Positions 29,392 through 38,411 of a stretch of DNA of 64,000 nucleotides are shown here, one piece after another. The position numbers and the translations under genes are program-made. Source of the DNA: Actinomycetes bacterium (GTDB taxonomy: Bacteria; Actinomycetota; Acidimicrobiia; Acidimicrobiales; Microtrichaceae); contig JAKOVA010000123.1 in the NCBI GenBank assembly GCA_029782335.1, positions 53,551 to 117,550 of the forward strand, given 5' to 3'. Within the stretch, counting starts at the first letter, position 1. Each line of letters opens with the position of its first letter. The notes under the pieces were generated by a model. That model did no database searches. It was not told the origin of the DNA and worked only from the letters and a program-made list of their open reading frames with translations.

Positions 29392-30927
29392 TCAGCGTGG
29401 ACGTGGCGCCGAGCGGTCCGGGGACCACGTCGCCTGCGGCTCGAACGGGAACAACGGGCGCCGGCGGTGCCGGTAGGACAACGCCGACAGGTCGGCGCTG
29501 GTGCAACCGGCCGTGTTCAGCTGGATCATCTCGGCGGCAATCGGTTCGTAGGCACCACGTGGCGAGTGCACACCCTTGGCGACGATGATGTCCAGGTCCT
29601 CCGGGACCAACCCAACGCTGGTCAGCTCGGCGCGACTCGTGTTGCCCATCGGTCGCGACGTGAGCAGCACCAGGTGGCCGTCGTCGGTCTCGATCAGGGC
29701 GCGAGGCCCAGCGTCGAAGAAGCGGAAGCCGCCGTGGACCACACCAGGGTCCTCGAAGCGGCCGTCGTCGAGATGGCGCACCCGGCCGATCACCTCCACC
29801 GGGTTGCCGTGCAGGTCGTCGGTGTGGCCACCGACGTGCAGCCTCACGGTGGCACCGAGCCCCGCCAGGTTGCACCGGTCGACCGCATCCGGGTCGCACA
29901 GCGAGTGGAACAGGTTGCGCACGCCCAGACGCTGCGCCGCCGCCAGCACGTGGGTGGAGTCGGCCGGACTGCCCCCGCCGACGTTGTCGCCCACGTCGAG
30001 GAGCACCACCGGCTTCCCCGGCGACACCGTGGCGCGACGGAGCGCTTCCTCGACCGTGACTGCCTCGCCGACGAACTCGTGGCGCATCGCCCACGCGGCG
30101 ACGGCGAGCTGCCTGGCCACGTCCGCTGCCAGGTCACCGTCACCGTCAGCGACGGCGATGAACGACATCCCCATCTCCGGCACGTCAGCGTAGGGGAAGC
30201 CTTCGGCCACGCTGACGGACAGCACGCCGTCACCCCGGGCGAGTTCGGATGCCAGATCGATCAGCCGCCGCATCGGCAGGTCGTCGGTTCCCTGGCGGAG
30301 GATGTTGATGACCACCGGTGGTGTCTCCATGCGTATGACCGGCCGGATGGATCCCGCCGCCGTGGCCACTGCCAGATCGGCGACCTGCCGGGCCCGCTCG
30401 CGCGCGTCCACGTGTGGGTTAGTCAGGTAGGTGTTGAGCACATCGCAGCCCTCGACCATCCGTCGGGAGACGTTGGCGTGCATGTCCAGCGCCACCCCGA
30501 GCACCACCTCGGGGCCGACGGCGGCGCGCACCCGAGTGATGATCTCGCCGTCGGCGTCGCGGGCGTGCGCGGCGACCGCTGCGCCGTGCAACGCCAGGAG
30601 GACCACATCCCACGGGCCCTCGGACCGCAGCGCACCGATCATCCGCCCGACCAGGTGCTCGAAGGCCTCCTCGGTGATCATGCCCATCGGGTTCAGGTCG
30701 GCGTGGATCAGCGGCACGCACTCGACTCCCTCGAGTCCGGCGATCTCCAGGAAGCCGGCCAGGGTGGCGTGCGAGTTGGCGTACCGGGCAACGAGCGCGT
30801 CACCTTCGGTCACCCCACCCGCCAGGAATCGTTCGAGCGACGCCGGGACGGGCGCGAACGTGTTGGACTCGTGGTGGAACCCGAGCACGGCGACACGCCG
30901 CGTGGTCCGGTTCGCGGGCCCGTTCAC
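29392..30927 (-). CDS. M81 family metallopeptidase (MlrC-like), paralog 1
   Basis: VAVLGFHHESNTFAPVPASLERF, VVLLALHGAAVAAH, VALDMHANVSRRMVEGCDVLNTYLTNPHVD, GDNVGGGSPADSTHVLAAA. Confidence 0.88.
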   Translation of the reverse strand: MNGPANRTTRRVAVLGFHHESNTFAPVPASLERFLAGGVTEGDALVARYANSHATLAGFLEIAGLEGVECVPLIHADLNPMGMITEEAFEHLVGRMIGALRSEGPWDVVLLALHGAAVAAHARDADGEIITRVRAAVGPEVVLGVALDMHANVSRRMVEGCDVLNTYLTNPHVDARERARQVADLAVATAAGSIRPVIRMETPPVVINILRQGTDDLPMRRLIDLASELARGDGVLSVSVAEGFPYADVPEMGMSFIAVADGDGDLAADVARQLAVAAWAMRHEFVGEAVTVEEALRRATVSPGKPVVLLDVGDNVGGGSPADSTHVLAAAQRLGVRNLFHSLCDPDAVDRCNLAGLGATVRLHVGGHTDDLHGNPVEVIGRVRHLDDGRFEDPGVVHGGFRFFDAGPRALIETDDGHLVLLTSRPMGNTSRAELTSVGLVPEDLDIIVAKGVHSPRGAYEPIAAEMIQLNTAGCTSADLSALSYRHRRRPLFPFEPQATWSPDRSAPRPR

Positions 30928-32540
30928 GCCGGTCGCCGGAGCACGACGCCCGGACGCTCGCCGGTCAGCTCCCCGTCGGCGAGGACCAAGGTGCCGTTGA
31001 CCATGACGTGGGTGATGCCGTCGGGTCTGGTGGCCGGCTGCTCGAACGTCGCCCGATCACCGACGAGGTCCGGGTCGAGCAGGACAAGGTCGGCGGCCTG
31101 GCCGGCAGCGATCAGGCCACGATCGGACAGTCCGAGCCGGCGAGCCGGTTCGGAGGTCATCTTGCGGACCGCCTCCGCCAGATCGATGACGCCAAGGTCG
31201 CGGACGTAACGGCCGAGGACGCGTGGGAACGTCCCGAACGAACGGGGATGCGGTTTCGCCGGGCCCTGATCGAGCGGGATGGCGTTGCCGTCCGATCCCA
31301 CCACTGCCAAGGGGTGACGGAGGAACGCCGAGACGTCCTCGTCGGTTCGGTAGAAGAGCACGACCTGGATCTCGTTGCCGTACACCTCGCACAGCTGCAG
31401 GGTGAGCTCATCGGGTGGAACGCCGCGCCGCGATGCGGCCCGCTCCAGCGTGGTTCCGGCGAGACTGCCGTCCGGCGTGCTGGACACCACGAAGCGGTCC
31501 CACAACCAGGGGATGCCGTTGAACCACCCGGCAGACATGTCGTGCAGCGCCCGCCTGCGGATGTCTGGATCGGCGAGTCGCCGACGCATCGCTTCCGTCC
31601 CGCCGGCCTGCACCCACGCTGGGAGGTACTGCGTGAGCGAGGACGACGAAGCGTCGTACGGATAGACGTCGAAGTGGATGTCGACGCCCTCGGCCCGGGC
31701 CTGCTCGAACACGGCGAGGAGTTCCGCTCCAGTCCCCCACCGATCCGGACGATTGATGGCCAGGTGACTGAACTCGATCGCTGCGCCCGTGGCTCTGCCG
31801 ACGGCGATCGCCTCCGCAACTGCGTCGCGCTCGTCACGTCCGACGGCCCGGGAGTGCGTGGCATACAGCGCACCGTGCCGGCCGACGACCTCGACCAGGG
31901 AGACGACCTCGCCGAAATCACCGTAGGCACTGGGGACGTGGGTGAGCCCCGTACTCATGCCGAAGGCACCCTGCGCCAGCGACTCGTCGAGGTCACCGAT
32001 CATCCGATCCCGCTCCGCCGGGGTCGGCGGCCGCTCGTCGACGCCCATCGCCGCAACCCGCAAGGTGCCGTGCCCGACCAGCGAGGCCACATTCAGGCCG
32101 ATGCCCTCCGTTGCGAGTGCTCGGGCATAGCCGTCGAGGTCGGTCCACCACGGCGTCAGTGGCGCCGTTGCCCGGGCGAGGTGGTCAGCATGCAGATCGA
32201 GCCGCGACGGTTCGATCGGGAAGGCCGAGAACGAGCAATTCCCGACCACCTCCGTCGTCACGCCTTGGCGGAGCTTGCTCTCACCGGTCCCGTCGACCAG
32301 CAGTGTGAGATCGGAGTGGGTGTGAATGTCGACGAATCCTGGGCACAGCACGGCCCCGTGGGCGTCGAGCACTCGCCGCGCCTGCCGGGTTTCCTCGGCT
32401 GTCGGCCAGCCCTGACCGACCATCGTGATCACGCCATTGGACACCGCCACGTGGCCTGGAAAGCTCGGGCCGCCGGTCCCGTCGACGACGAGGGCACCGA
32501 CGACCAGCACGTCCAGTTCACCCGGCTGTCGCAGGACCAC
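30924..32540 (-). CDS. N-acyl-D-amino-acid deacylase / D-aminoacylase (amidohydrolase)
   Basis: VLCPGFVDIHTHSDLTLLVDGTGESKLRQGVTTEVVGNCSFS; HPRSFGTFPRVLGRYVRDLGVIDLAEAVRKMTSEPARRLGLSDRG. Confidence 0.9.
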   Translation of the reverse strand: MVLRQPGELDVLVVGALVVDGTGGPSFPGHVAVSNGVITMVGQGWPTAEETRQARRVLDAHGAVLCPGFVDIHTHSDLTLLVDGTGESKLRQGVTTEVVGNCSFSAFPIEPSRLDLHADHLARATAPLTPWWTDLDGYARALATEGIGLNVASLVGHGTLRVAAMGVDERPPTPAERDRMIGDLDESLAQGAFGMSTGLTHVPSAYGDFGEVVSLVEVVGRHGALYATHSRAVGRDERDAVAEAIAVGRATGAAIEFSHLAINRPDRWGTGAELLAVFEQARAEGVDIHFDVYPYDASSSSLTQYLPAWVQAGGTEAMRRRLADPDIRRRALHDMSAGWFNGIPWLWDRFVVSSTPDGSLAGTTLERAASRRGVPPDELTLQLCEVYGNEIQVVLFYRTDEDVSAFLRHPLAVVGSDGNAIPLDQGPAKPHPRSFGTFPRVLGRYVRDLGVIDLAEAVRKMTSEPARRLGLSDRGLIAAGQAADLVLLDPDLVGDRATFEQPATRPDGITHVMVNGTLVLADGELTGERPGVVLRRPA

Positions 32541-32543
32541 TGT

Positions 32544-32561
32544 CGAATTCTATAAGATCTG
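32544..32561 (+). promoter_or_regulatory. Candidate island operator B
   Basis: CGAATTCTATAAGATCTG in the divergent D-aminoacylase/RidA intergenic region. Confidence 0.4.
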
Positions 32562-32595
32562 CGCTCCAGTCGCTGCCGGGAGGGAGTCGTAGGAC

Positions 32596-33015
32596 ATGAC
32601 CGATGGCCCAGATCCGTTGCCGTTCTCGACGGCTCGAGCCAGCTGGCTGGCGATCACCACCGACGTGACCACCCACCTGCCCTTCTCCGCAGCCGTCGAG
32701 GCCAATGGGTTCGTGTTCGTCTCCGGCCAGGCGTCCGTGGACCGGACAGGGACGATCGTCACTGGCACGTTCGAGGAGGAGATGCGACGATCGCTGGACA
32801 ACGTGATCCGCGTGCTGGCGGCCGCCGGCCTGGGACTGGAACACGTCGTGCGTGTCACCAGCTACGTGCACGACCCCGCCGACGTCAGGCGGTACAACGA
32901 GCTCTACACGGAGTTCTTCTCGCCGCCGTATCCGGCGCGCACGACGATCACCAGTTGTCTCTCACCGGCGCTCAAGTTCGAGATCGATGTGATCGCGGCG
33001 CGTCCCGTCGCCTGA
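32596..33015 (+). CDS. RidA (YjgF/YER057c/UK114) family protein
   Basis: GFVFVSGQASVDRTGTIVTGTFEEEMRRSLDNVIRVLAAAGLGLEHVVRVTSYVHD. Confidence 0.9.
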   Translation: MTDGPDPLPFSTARASWLAITTDVTTHLPFSAAVEANGFVFVSGQASVDRTGTIVTGTFEEEMRRSLDNVIRVLAAAGLGLEHVVRVTSYVHDPADVRRYNELYTEFFSPPYPARTTITSCLSPALKFEIDVIAARPVA

Positions 33016-33018
33016 CGG

Positions 33019-33525
33019 TCAGGAACCGACGGTCGGGGACCGGCCGATGGGAATCGCCGGGTCGGCGAAGGCGTTGTCGTCGACCACGCACGGGGTGGAC
33101 AACTCGAGGAGCAGGGCCGGACCGACCCCGGTGAAGCTGTGCCGCTCCCCCCGATCGATCCTCAGCACCTCGCCCGGTGCCAGCTCGACCGACACGGACG
33201 GCCGCTGGACTCGGAGGCGCCCGGCGACCACGAAGAAGGTCTCGGTCTTGTCCCGGTGGTGATGGGTCGGGCACGTCTGTCCGTCGAACACGAACAGGTA
33301 CTTCCCGCAGTAACCGGCGTCGACCTCGTTGGCGATCCAACACTCGATCAACCCCGTCCGATCGAAGTCGCCCAGGCCGAAGTCGAGCACCAACGGCTCG
33401 ACGGGCGGCAGGGCAATGCCCCACTCGGCGACGTGGGCGTAGAAGCGGGCCAGAGCGCGATCTCGCACCTCACCCCGCACGGAGATGGCCAGCCCCTTGT
33501 CGAGCGCGTCCATCGCCGCACTCAC
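33019..33525 (-). CDS. Cupin, D-lyxose isomerase-like
   Basis: FGLGDFDRTGLIECWIANEVDAGYCGKYLFVFDGQTCPTHHHRDKTETFFV...ERHSFTGVGPALLLELSTPCVVDDNAFADPAIPI resembles YdaE-type isomerases. GTG 33525 overlaps the upstream stop. Confidence 0.7.
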   Translation of the reverse strand: MSAAMDALDKGLAISVRGEVRDRALARFYAHVAEWGIALPPVEPLVLDFGLGDFDRTGLIECWIANEVDAGYCGKYLFVFDGQTCPTHHHRDKTETFFVVAGRLRVQRPSVSVELAPGEVLRIDRGERHSFTGVGPALLLELSTPCVVDDNAFADPAIPIGRSPTVGS

Positions 33526-34502
33526 CCCTGACCGACCGCCGGGCGCAGGCGACCGTCGGTGGCGTGGATCATCCCGCGGATGTAGCCGTAGGCGAACAGC
33601 CGTCCCAGCATGGTGTAGCCCGGTACGCCGCCCTCCTCGCCCAGCATCTGGGGAACGTGGTCCGGGCGGATGGGGCCGACGAACCCGACCTCGCGGTAGG
33701 CACGCATGGCTTCGGCCATGTCGGTCTGGCCGTTGTCCTGCCATGTCTCGCGGAAGTCCTCCGCGGTTCCGACCACGTCTCGGAAGTGGACGTAGGCGAT
33801 GTGCGGACCAAGCCGGCGGATCGTCGCCGGTACGTCGATCCCCATCTCCGAGAACGTGCCTTGGCAGAAGGCGATCTTGTTGCTCGGCGACGGGACGAGC
33901 TCGACCAGCCGCTCGAATCCCTCGACGTCGTGCATGATGCGGTCGTTGCCCAGCAGCTCCGCCAGAGGCGGGTCATCGGGATGCATCGCCATGACGACAC
34001 CCGCCTGCTCGGCGACCGGGACGATCGCCTCCAGGAACCGCTGCAGATTGATCCACAGCTCGGGCCGCTTGGCACCTGGTTCGAGCGCCGCGGAGAAGGG
34101 CGGTCGCCCGGGAATTCGAGCGTGCTCCAGATCACGAAGACAGAAGGCCGTGGTCGTCGCTCCGCCCCGCTCGGGCGCGTCGACCGACGTACGGATCCAG
34201 TCGGTGCCGGCCATGAAGTTGTAACACAGCAATCCGATCCCGCGGTCCCCGAGGTGGCGCACGAGCGAGATCATCGCGGCGAGGTCGGTGCCGTCATCGG
34301 TGCCGAGCTTGATGCGGTCGATCGGCAGGTAGCCCTCGACGACGCCCACCTCCATGCCATAGGAACGAACCCGTGCCTGGAGCCGGTCGATCTCGGCGAG
34401 ATCCGGTCCCGGGTATCGCAGCACGATCTCCTCCACCCCGCACTGGGCGGCGAGTGTGAGGTTCTCGTCCGAGAGCGGTGTGAGCACCGACGCCAGCCTC
34501 AT
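33522..34502 (-). CDS. Mannonate dehydratase (UxuA)-like
   Basis: VVMAMHPDDPP, IAFCQGTFSEMG, YVHFRDVVGTAEDFRETWQDNGQTDM, GPIRPDHVPQM...GYTMLGRLFAYGYIRGM. Confidence 0.85.
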   Translation of the reverse strand: MRLASVLTPLSDENLTLAAQCGVEEIVLRYPGPDLAEIDRLQARVRSYGMEVGVVEGYLPIDRIKLGTDDGTDLAAMISLVRHLGDRGIGLLCYNFMAGTDWIRTSVDAPERGGATTTAFCLRDLEHARIPGRPPFSAALEPGAKRPELWINLQRFLEAIVPVAEQAGVVMAMHPDDPPLAELLGNDRIMHDVEGFERLVELVPSPSNKIAFCQGTFSEMGIDVPATIRRLGPHIAYVHFRDVVGTAEDFRETWQDNGQTDMAEAMRAYREVGFVGPIRPDHVPQMLGEEGGVPGYTMLGRLFAYGYIRGMIHATDGRLRPAVGQG

Positions 34503-34530
34503 GGAGGGATCCCTGTGGAACGTCGCCGGC

Positions 34531-35622
34531 TCAGAACACGATCAGGCCGCGGGCCTGCTCGCCTGCGGCCAGTGAGCGGAAGGCCTCGTCCGCTTCGTCG
34601 AGGTCGTAGCGCTGGGTGACCAGTTCGTCGATCTTGATCCGACCGGCCACGGCGAGCTCGACCAGTTCTGGGAACGCCACGAGCGGGTTGCTGGTGCCGT
34701 AGCGCGAGCCAACGATGCGGCGCTCCCCACCCATGAGCAGCCAGGGGTCGACCGGGAAGGTCGCGCCGGAGTCGGGCAGCCCGAGGACCACCTCGATTCC
34801 TTGCTTGGCCAAGATCGACAACCCTTGCTCCAGAGCCTTGATGTTGCCGACGGCGACGATGGTCGCATCGACACCGTGGCCGGTGAGCTTGGTGACCTCC
34901 TCCTGGATGTCCTGGCGGGTGGTGTTGATCGTGTGCGTTGCACCGAACTGGCGAGCGAGCTCCAACTTGGAGTCGAGCACGTCGACACCGATGATCGGGT
35001 AGGCCCCGGTGGCCACGGCGCCCTGGATGGCGTTCAGGCCGACTCCGCCACACCCGAAAACCGCCACGCTCTGACCGGCCCGCAGACCGGCACTGTTGAC
35101 CGCCGAGCCGAACCCGGTGGCCACGGAGCAACCGATGAGCGCTGCCGTCTCGAGGGGGAAGTCCTTGCGGATCTTCACGGCCGCGGACTCGGGGACGACG
35201 ATCGAGGAGCCGTAGGTGGCCGGACCGTAGTGGTACACGTCGGCGCCCTCGTGGTGGAACATGGTCACGTCGCCGTTCACCATGCCGATCGCCGGCGTGT
35301 TCAGGCACAGCGCCGGGTAGCCGAGGTTGCAATACCGGCAGGCGCCACACGTCGGCGCCCAGGAGATGACGACATGGTCGCCCGGCTGCAGCTGGGTGAC
35401 ACCGGCCCCGACTGCCTCGACCACGCCTGATCCCTCGTCTCCGAGGACGATCGGCATGGGGATCCCCTGATGTGATCCGTCATAGGCGTGGAGGCAGCTG
35501 TGGCACACGCCGCTCGCAACCATCTTGACGCGGACCTCACCGAACCGAGGTTCGTCGAGGTCCAGTTCGAGCATCCGCATTCGCTCGCCCGGCTGGAACA
35601 GCACCGGCGCCGTGATCAACAT
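34531..35622 (-). CDS. Zinc-dependent alcohol dehydrogenase (MDR)
   Basis: VASGVCHSCLHAYDG, VLGDEGSGVVEAVGAGV, PTCGACRYCNLGYPALC, VAVFGCGGVGLNAIQGA. Confidence 0.93.
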   Translation of the reverse strand: MLITAPVLFQPGERMRMLELDLDEPRFGEVRVKMVASGVCHSCLHAYDGSHQGIPMPIVLGDEGSGVVEAVGAGVTQLQPGDHVVISWAPTCGACRYCNLGYPALCLNTPAIGMVNGDVTMFHHEGADVYHYGPATYGSSIVVPESAAVKIRKDFPLETAALIGCSVATGFGSAVNSAGLRAGQSVAVFGCGGVGLNAIQGAVATGAYPIIGVDVLDSKLELARQFGATHTINTTRQDIQEEVTKLTGHGVDATIVAVGNIKALEQGLSILAKQGIEVVLGLPDSGATFPVDPWLLMGGERRIVGSRYGTSNPLVAFPELVELAVAGRIKIDELVTQRYDLDEADEAFRSLAAGEQARGLIVF

Positions 35623-35705
35623 GACAAGCCCCCTGAGTTGTGGTGATGGACGATGGTCTGCCGCACGATCCCCGGACACCGGCGAGGCGACAGCGTCTAC
35701 CGCCA

Positions 35706-35723
35706 CGAACTTTATAGCAGAAT
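35706..35723 (+). promoter_or_regulatory. Candidate island operator C
   Basis: CGAACTTTATAGCAGAAT in the divergent ADH/SMP-30 region. Confidence 0.4.
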
Positions 35724-35758
35724 GGGATCGCCATCCATGCCCGAGCCGCGAGGTCGTC

Positions 35759-36625
35759 ATGCCGAACGAGTTGGTCGCCGAAGTCGTCGTGGACTGCCGG
35801 TCGCAGCTGGGTGAGGGGGTGACCTGGGACGCCGCGACCGAGACCCTGTTGTGGGTCGACGTCGATGGGCGCCTCATGCACCGCCTCCAGCCCGACGGCC
35901 GACATCACCGGATCGACCTGGACCGTTCGGTCAGCGTGGTGATCCCTCATGCCCGAGGCCACCTTCTCGCCGTCGCCGGCCTGGACGTGGTCGAGATGGA
36001 CCACGACGGCCGATTCGGCCCGCTCATCGCCACGCTGCCGGCAGAGGGGGACGGCGTGGCCAACGACGGGCGATGCGACCCTCAGGGCCGCCTGTGGGTC
36101 GGAACGGTGGACCGCTCAGGCCAGAACCGGGCAGGCCTGTGGCGCGTCTGCTCCAGCGGACGCCGAGAGTGCGTGCTCGAAGGTCGAGCGCTGTCGAACG
36201 GCCTCGACTGGAGTCCTGACGGTCGGCGCTGCTACCACGCCGACTCGCTCCTTCGGCGCATCGACGAGTTGGCTCTCGAAGATGGCGGCGACGTGGTCGG
36301 CGCGAGGGAGCTCGTCAGCTTCGAGGCGATGCCCGACGGGTTGAGCGTCGACGAGGACGGATGTGTGTGGGTGGCGCTGTGGGATGGCGGCCAGGTGCAG
36401 CGCTACACCCCCGACGGCCGGCTGGACCGCACGGTCTCGGTGCCCGGAGGGTGGATCACCAACTGCGCGTTCGGCGGGCCCCAGCAACGCACCCTGTACA
36501 TCTCGACGGCACGCGTCGACCTGGATGCCGACACGCTTCGTCGCCAGCCGCACGCCGGCTCGCTGTTCGCCGTCGACGCCGGCGTGGCAGGCCGGGGCTA
36601 CACGGCGTTCGGCGATCGCCTCTGA
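35759..36625 (+). CDS. SMP-30/gluconolactonase family protein
   Basis: LGEGVTWDAATETLLWVDVDGRLMHRL, NDGRCDPQGRLWVGTVD, LSNGLDWSPDGRRCYHADS, MPDGLSVDEDGCVWVALWDGGQVQRYTPDG. Confidence 0.93.
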   Translation: MPNELVAEVVVDCRSQLGEGVTWDAATETLLWVDVDGRLMHRLQPDGRHHRIDLDRSVSVVIPHARGHLLAVAGLDVVEMDHDGRFGPLIATLPAEGDGVANDGRCDPQGRLWVGTVDRSGQNRAGLWRVCSSGRRECVLEGRALSNGLDWSPDGRRCYHADSLLRRIDELALEDGGDVVGARELVSFEAMPDGLSVDEDGCVWVALWDGGQVQRYTPDGRLDRTVSVPGGWITNCAFGGPQQRTLYISTARVDLDADTLRRQPHAGSLFAVDAGVAGRGYTAFGDRL

Positions 36626-36640
36626 GCGCGCCGAGCGCCC

Positions 36641-37618
36641 TCAGGCACAAGCGGGTGCGTCGGCGCTCCACCGGTTGAACGGCCGGTCCTCGCCGGCGGC
36701 CGCGAGCGTCTGGCGCGCCGTCACCCACGACTCCTGCCATCGGTGGTGATCGTGCAACTCCGTCGCCGGGTCTCGGCGGCTGCGGGCCACGAACCCGGGA
36801 AAAACGTCGCGTCCTGTCGGCTGGCCGATCGGGTTGTAGCGGAGATCGAAGCTGATCCGCACCTCGTCGCTGACGTTCGGCAGCGAGTTGTGCAACGTGA
36901 GCTTGTGGATGAAGAGCACATCGCCTGGCGCCATGGGCAGGGCGATGGCGCCGTCTCGCGAGGCGACACGCTCGGGCACCTGCAGGCCACCGGGGCCGGC
37001 GGGGCAGTGCACGAGGAGGCCGCGGTGGTGCGACCGGGGGACCACCTGCAAGCACCCATGTTCGACGCCGGCCCGGCGCAGCGGGAGCCACACGGTGAGG
37101 ATCTCCGTCTGGTCCGCGTTGGGCAGGACCACACCGTTGTCCTGGTGCCAGTTGGTCGCACCCATCTTCAACGCCCCGGTCTGCAAGTCGCGCGGCTCGC
37201 GGGATTCGGGCACCTTGATCCGAACGTGCTGCACCGGATTCGAGAAGATCTCCGGGCCGATGAAGCCTTCGACCAGGTCCAGCAGGTCAGGACAGCGCAG
37301 CAGGGCGAACACCGCAGGCCCATGCCACATCGGGGTGTCGTGACGGATGCCGGCTTGGGGCAGCGAGAAGTCGAAGAACTGGGCGTTGGTCTCGTTGGTC
37401 TCGGCGCAGACCTCGACGAAGCGGTCGAAGAACGGGAGGTGGTCGTGACGATCGGAGATCCGGCCAGCTGCCACCAGTTCATCGACGAGGCGGTCAAGTC
37501 GTTCGTCGTACTCGGCGAGGATCGGGGCCAGCCAGCGGTCTGGATCGATCGCCTGACGGATGAGGACGTAGCCCTCACGGCGGAAGTGTTCGAGCTGCGC
37601 TGCGGTCAGGCTCGTCAT
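36641..37618 (-). CDS. Phytanoyl-CoA dioxygenase (PhyH) family protein
   Basis: NWHQDNGVVLPNADQTEILTVWLPLRRAGVEHGCLQVVPRSHHRGLL; HNSLPNVSDEVRISFDLRYNP (Fe ligands H-x-D...H, Arg). Confidence 0.88.
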   Translation of the reverse strand: MTSLTAAQLEHFRREGYVLIRQAIDPDRWLAPILAEYDERLDRLVDELVAAGRISDRHDHLPFFDRFVEVCAETNETNAQFFDFSLPQAGIRHDTPMWHGPAVFALLRCPDLLDLVEGFIGPEIFSNPVQHVRIKVPESREPRDLQTGALKMGATNWHQDNGVVLPNADQTEILTVWLPLRRAGVEHGCLQVVPRSHHRGLLVHCPAGPGGLQVPERVASRDGAIALPMAPGDVLFIHKLTLHNSLPNVSDEVRISFDLRYNPIGQPTGRDVFPGFVARSRRDPATELHDHHRWQESWVTARQTLAAAGEDRPFNRWSADAPACA

Positions 37619-38409
37619 CCCTCGGCTCCCTCCCGTTCGAGGCTCGCCGCCCGCGCTGCGTGCAGCAGGGCGCGGGTGTAGTCGGTTGCCGGCGCACCGA
37701 GCACGACCTCCGTCGGTCCAGACTCGATGACCGCGCCGTGGCGCATGACGACGATCTCGGCGCACATCCGGCTGACCACCCCGAGGTCGTGCGACACCAT
37801 CACCAGCGTCAGACCGAGCTGTTCTCGCAGATCCATGAGCAGATTGAGGACCTGCGCCTGCACGGAGACGTCCAGCGCGCTCACCGGCTCGTCGGCGTAG
37901 AGGATCGTCGGGTTGACCGAGAGCGATCGGGCAATGCCGATGCGCTGCAACTGCCCGCCCGACAGCTGATGGGGAAAGCGCGGAAGCACGTCCGGTCCCA
38001 GACCGACGCGCTCGAGCCAGCCGGTCATCTCGGTGTCGTCCGGGCTGCGGTCCAAGAGTGCCCGTACCGGCTCGCTCAGCGATCGGCGGATGGTCATCCT
38101 CGGATCCAGCGATCGCCGCGGGTTCTGGAAGACCATCTGGTTCCGCTGGCGACGGTCGACGGCGTCGCGTCCCGACAGACCGGCGATGTCTCGTCCATCG
38201 AAGCGCACCACCCCTCGCTGATGCCGGAGCAGACCGCACATCACACGTATCAAGGTCGACTTCCCCGAACCGGACTCCCCGACGATCCCGAGTGTCGACT
38301 GGGCCTGCACCTGCACCGAGATGTCCTGCAGCGTCCATCCCTCGACACCCGCTCCCAGGCGAGCCCTCGGATAGTGGAACCACATGTTCTCGACCTCGAC
38401 CAGCGCCAT
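37615..38409 (-). CDS. Oligo/dipeptide ABC transporter ATP-binding protein (DppF-like)
   Basis: GIVGESGSGKSTLIR, FPHQLSGGQLQRIGIARSL, ILYADEPVSALDVSVQAQVLNLL. Confidence 0.92.
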   Translation of the reverse strand: MALVEVENMWFHYPRARLGAGVEGWTLQDISVQVQAQSTLGIVGESGSGKSTLIRVMCGLLRHQRGVVRFDGRDIAGLSGRDAVDRRQRNQMVFQNPRRSLDPRMTIRRSLSEPVRALLDRSPDDTEMTGWLERVGLGPDVLPRFPHQLSGGQLQRIGIARSLSVNPTILYADEPVSALDVSVQAQVLNLLMDLREQLGLTLVMVSHDLGVVSRMCAEIVVMRHGAVIESGPTEVVLGAPATDYTRALLHAARAASLEREGAEG

Positions 38410-38411
38410 CG

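Noticed and set aside
29467-32555. Long plus-strand ORFs (580 and 515 aa) across the MlrC/D-aminoacylase region
   Set aside because: Antisense shadows; the minus-strand products have recognisable catalytic motifs.
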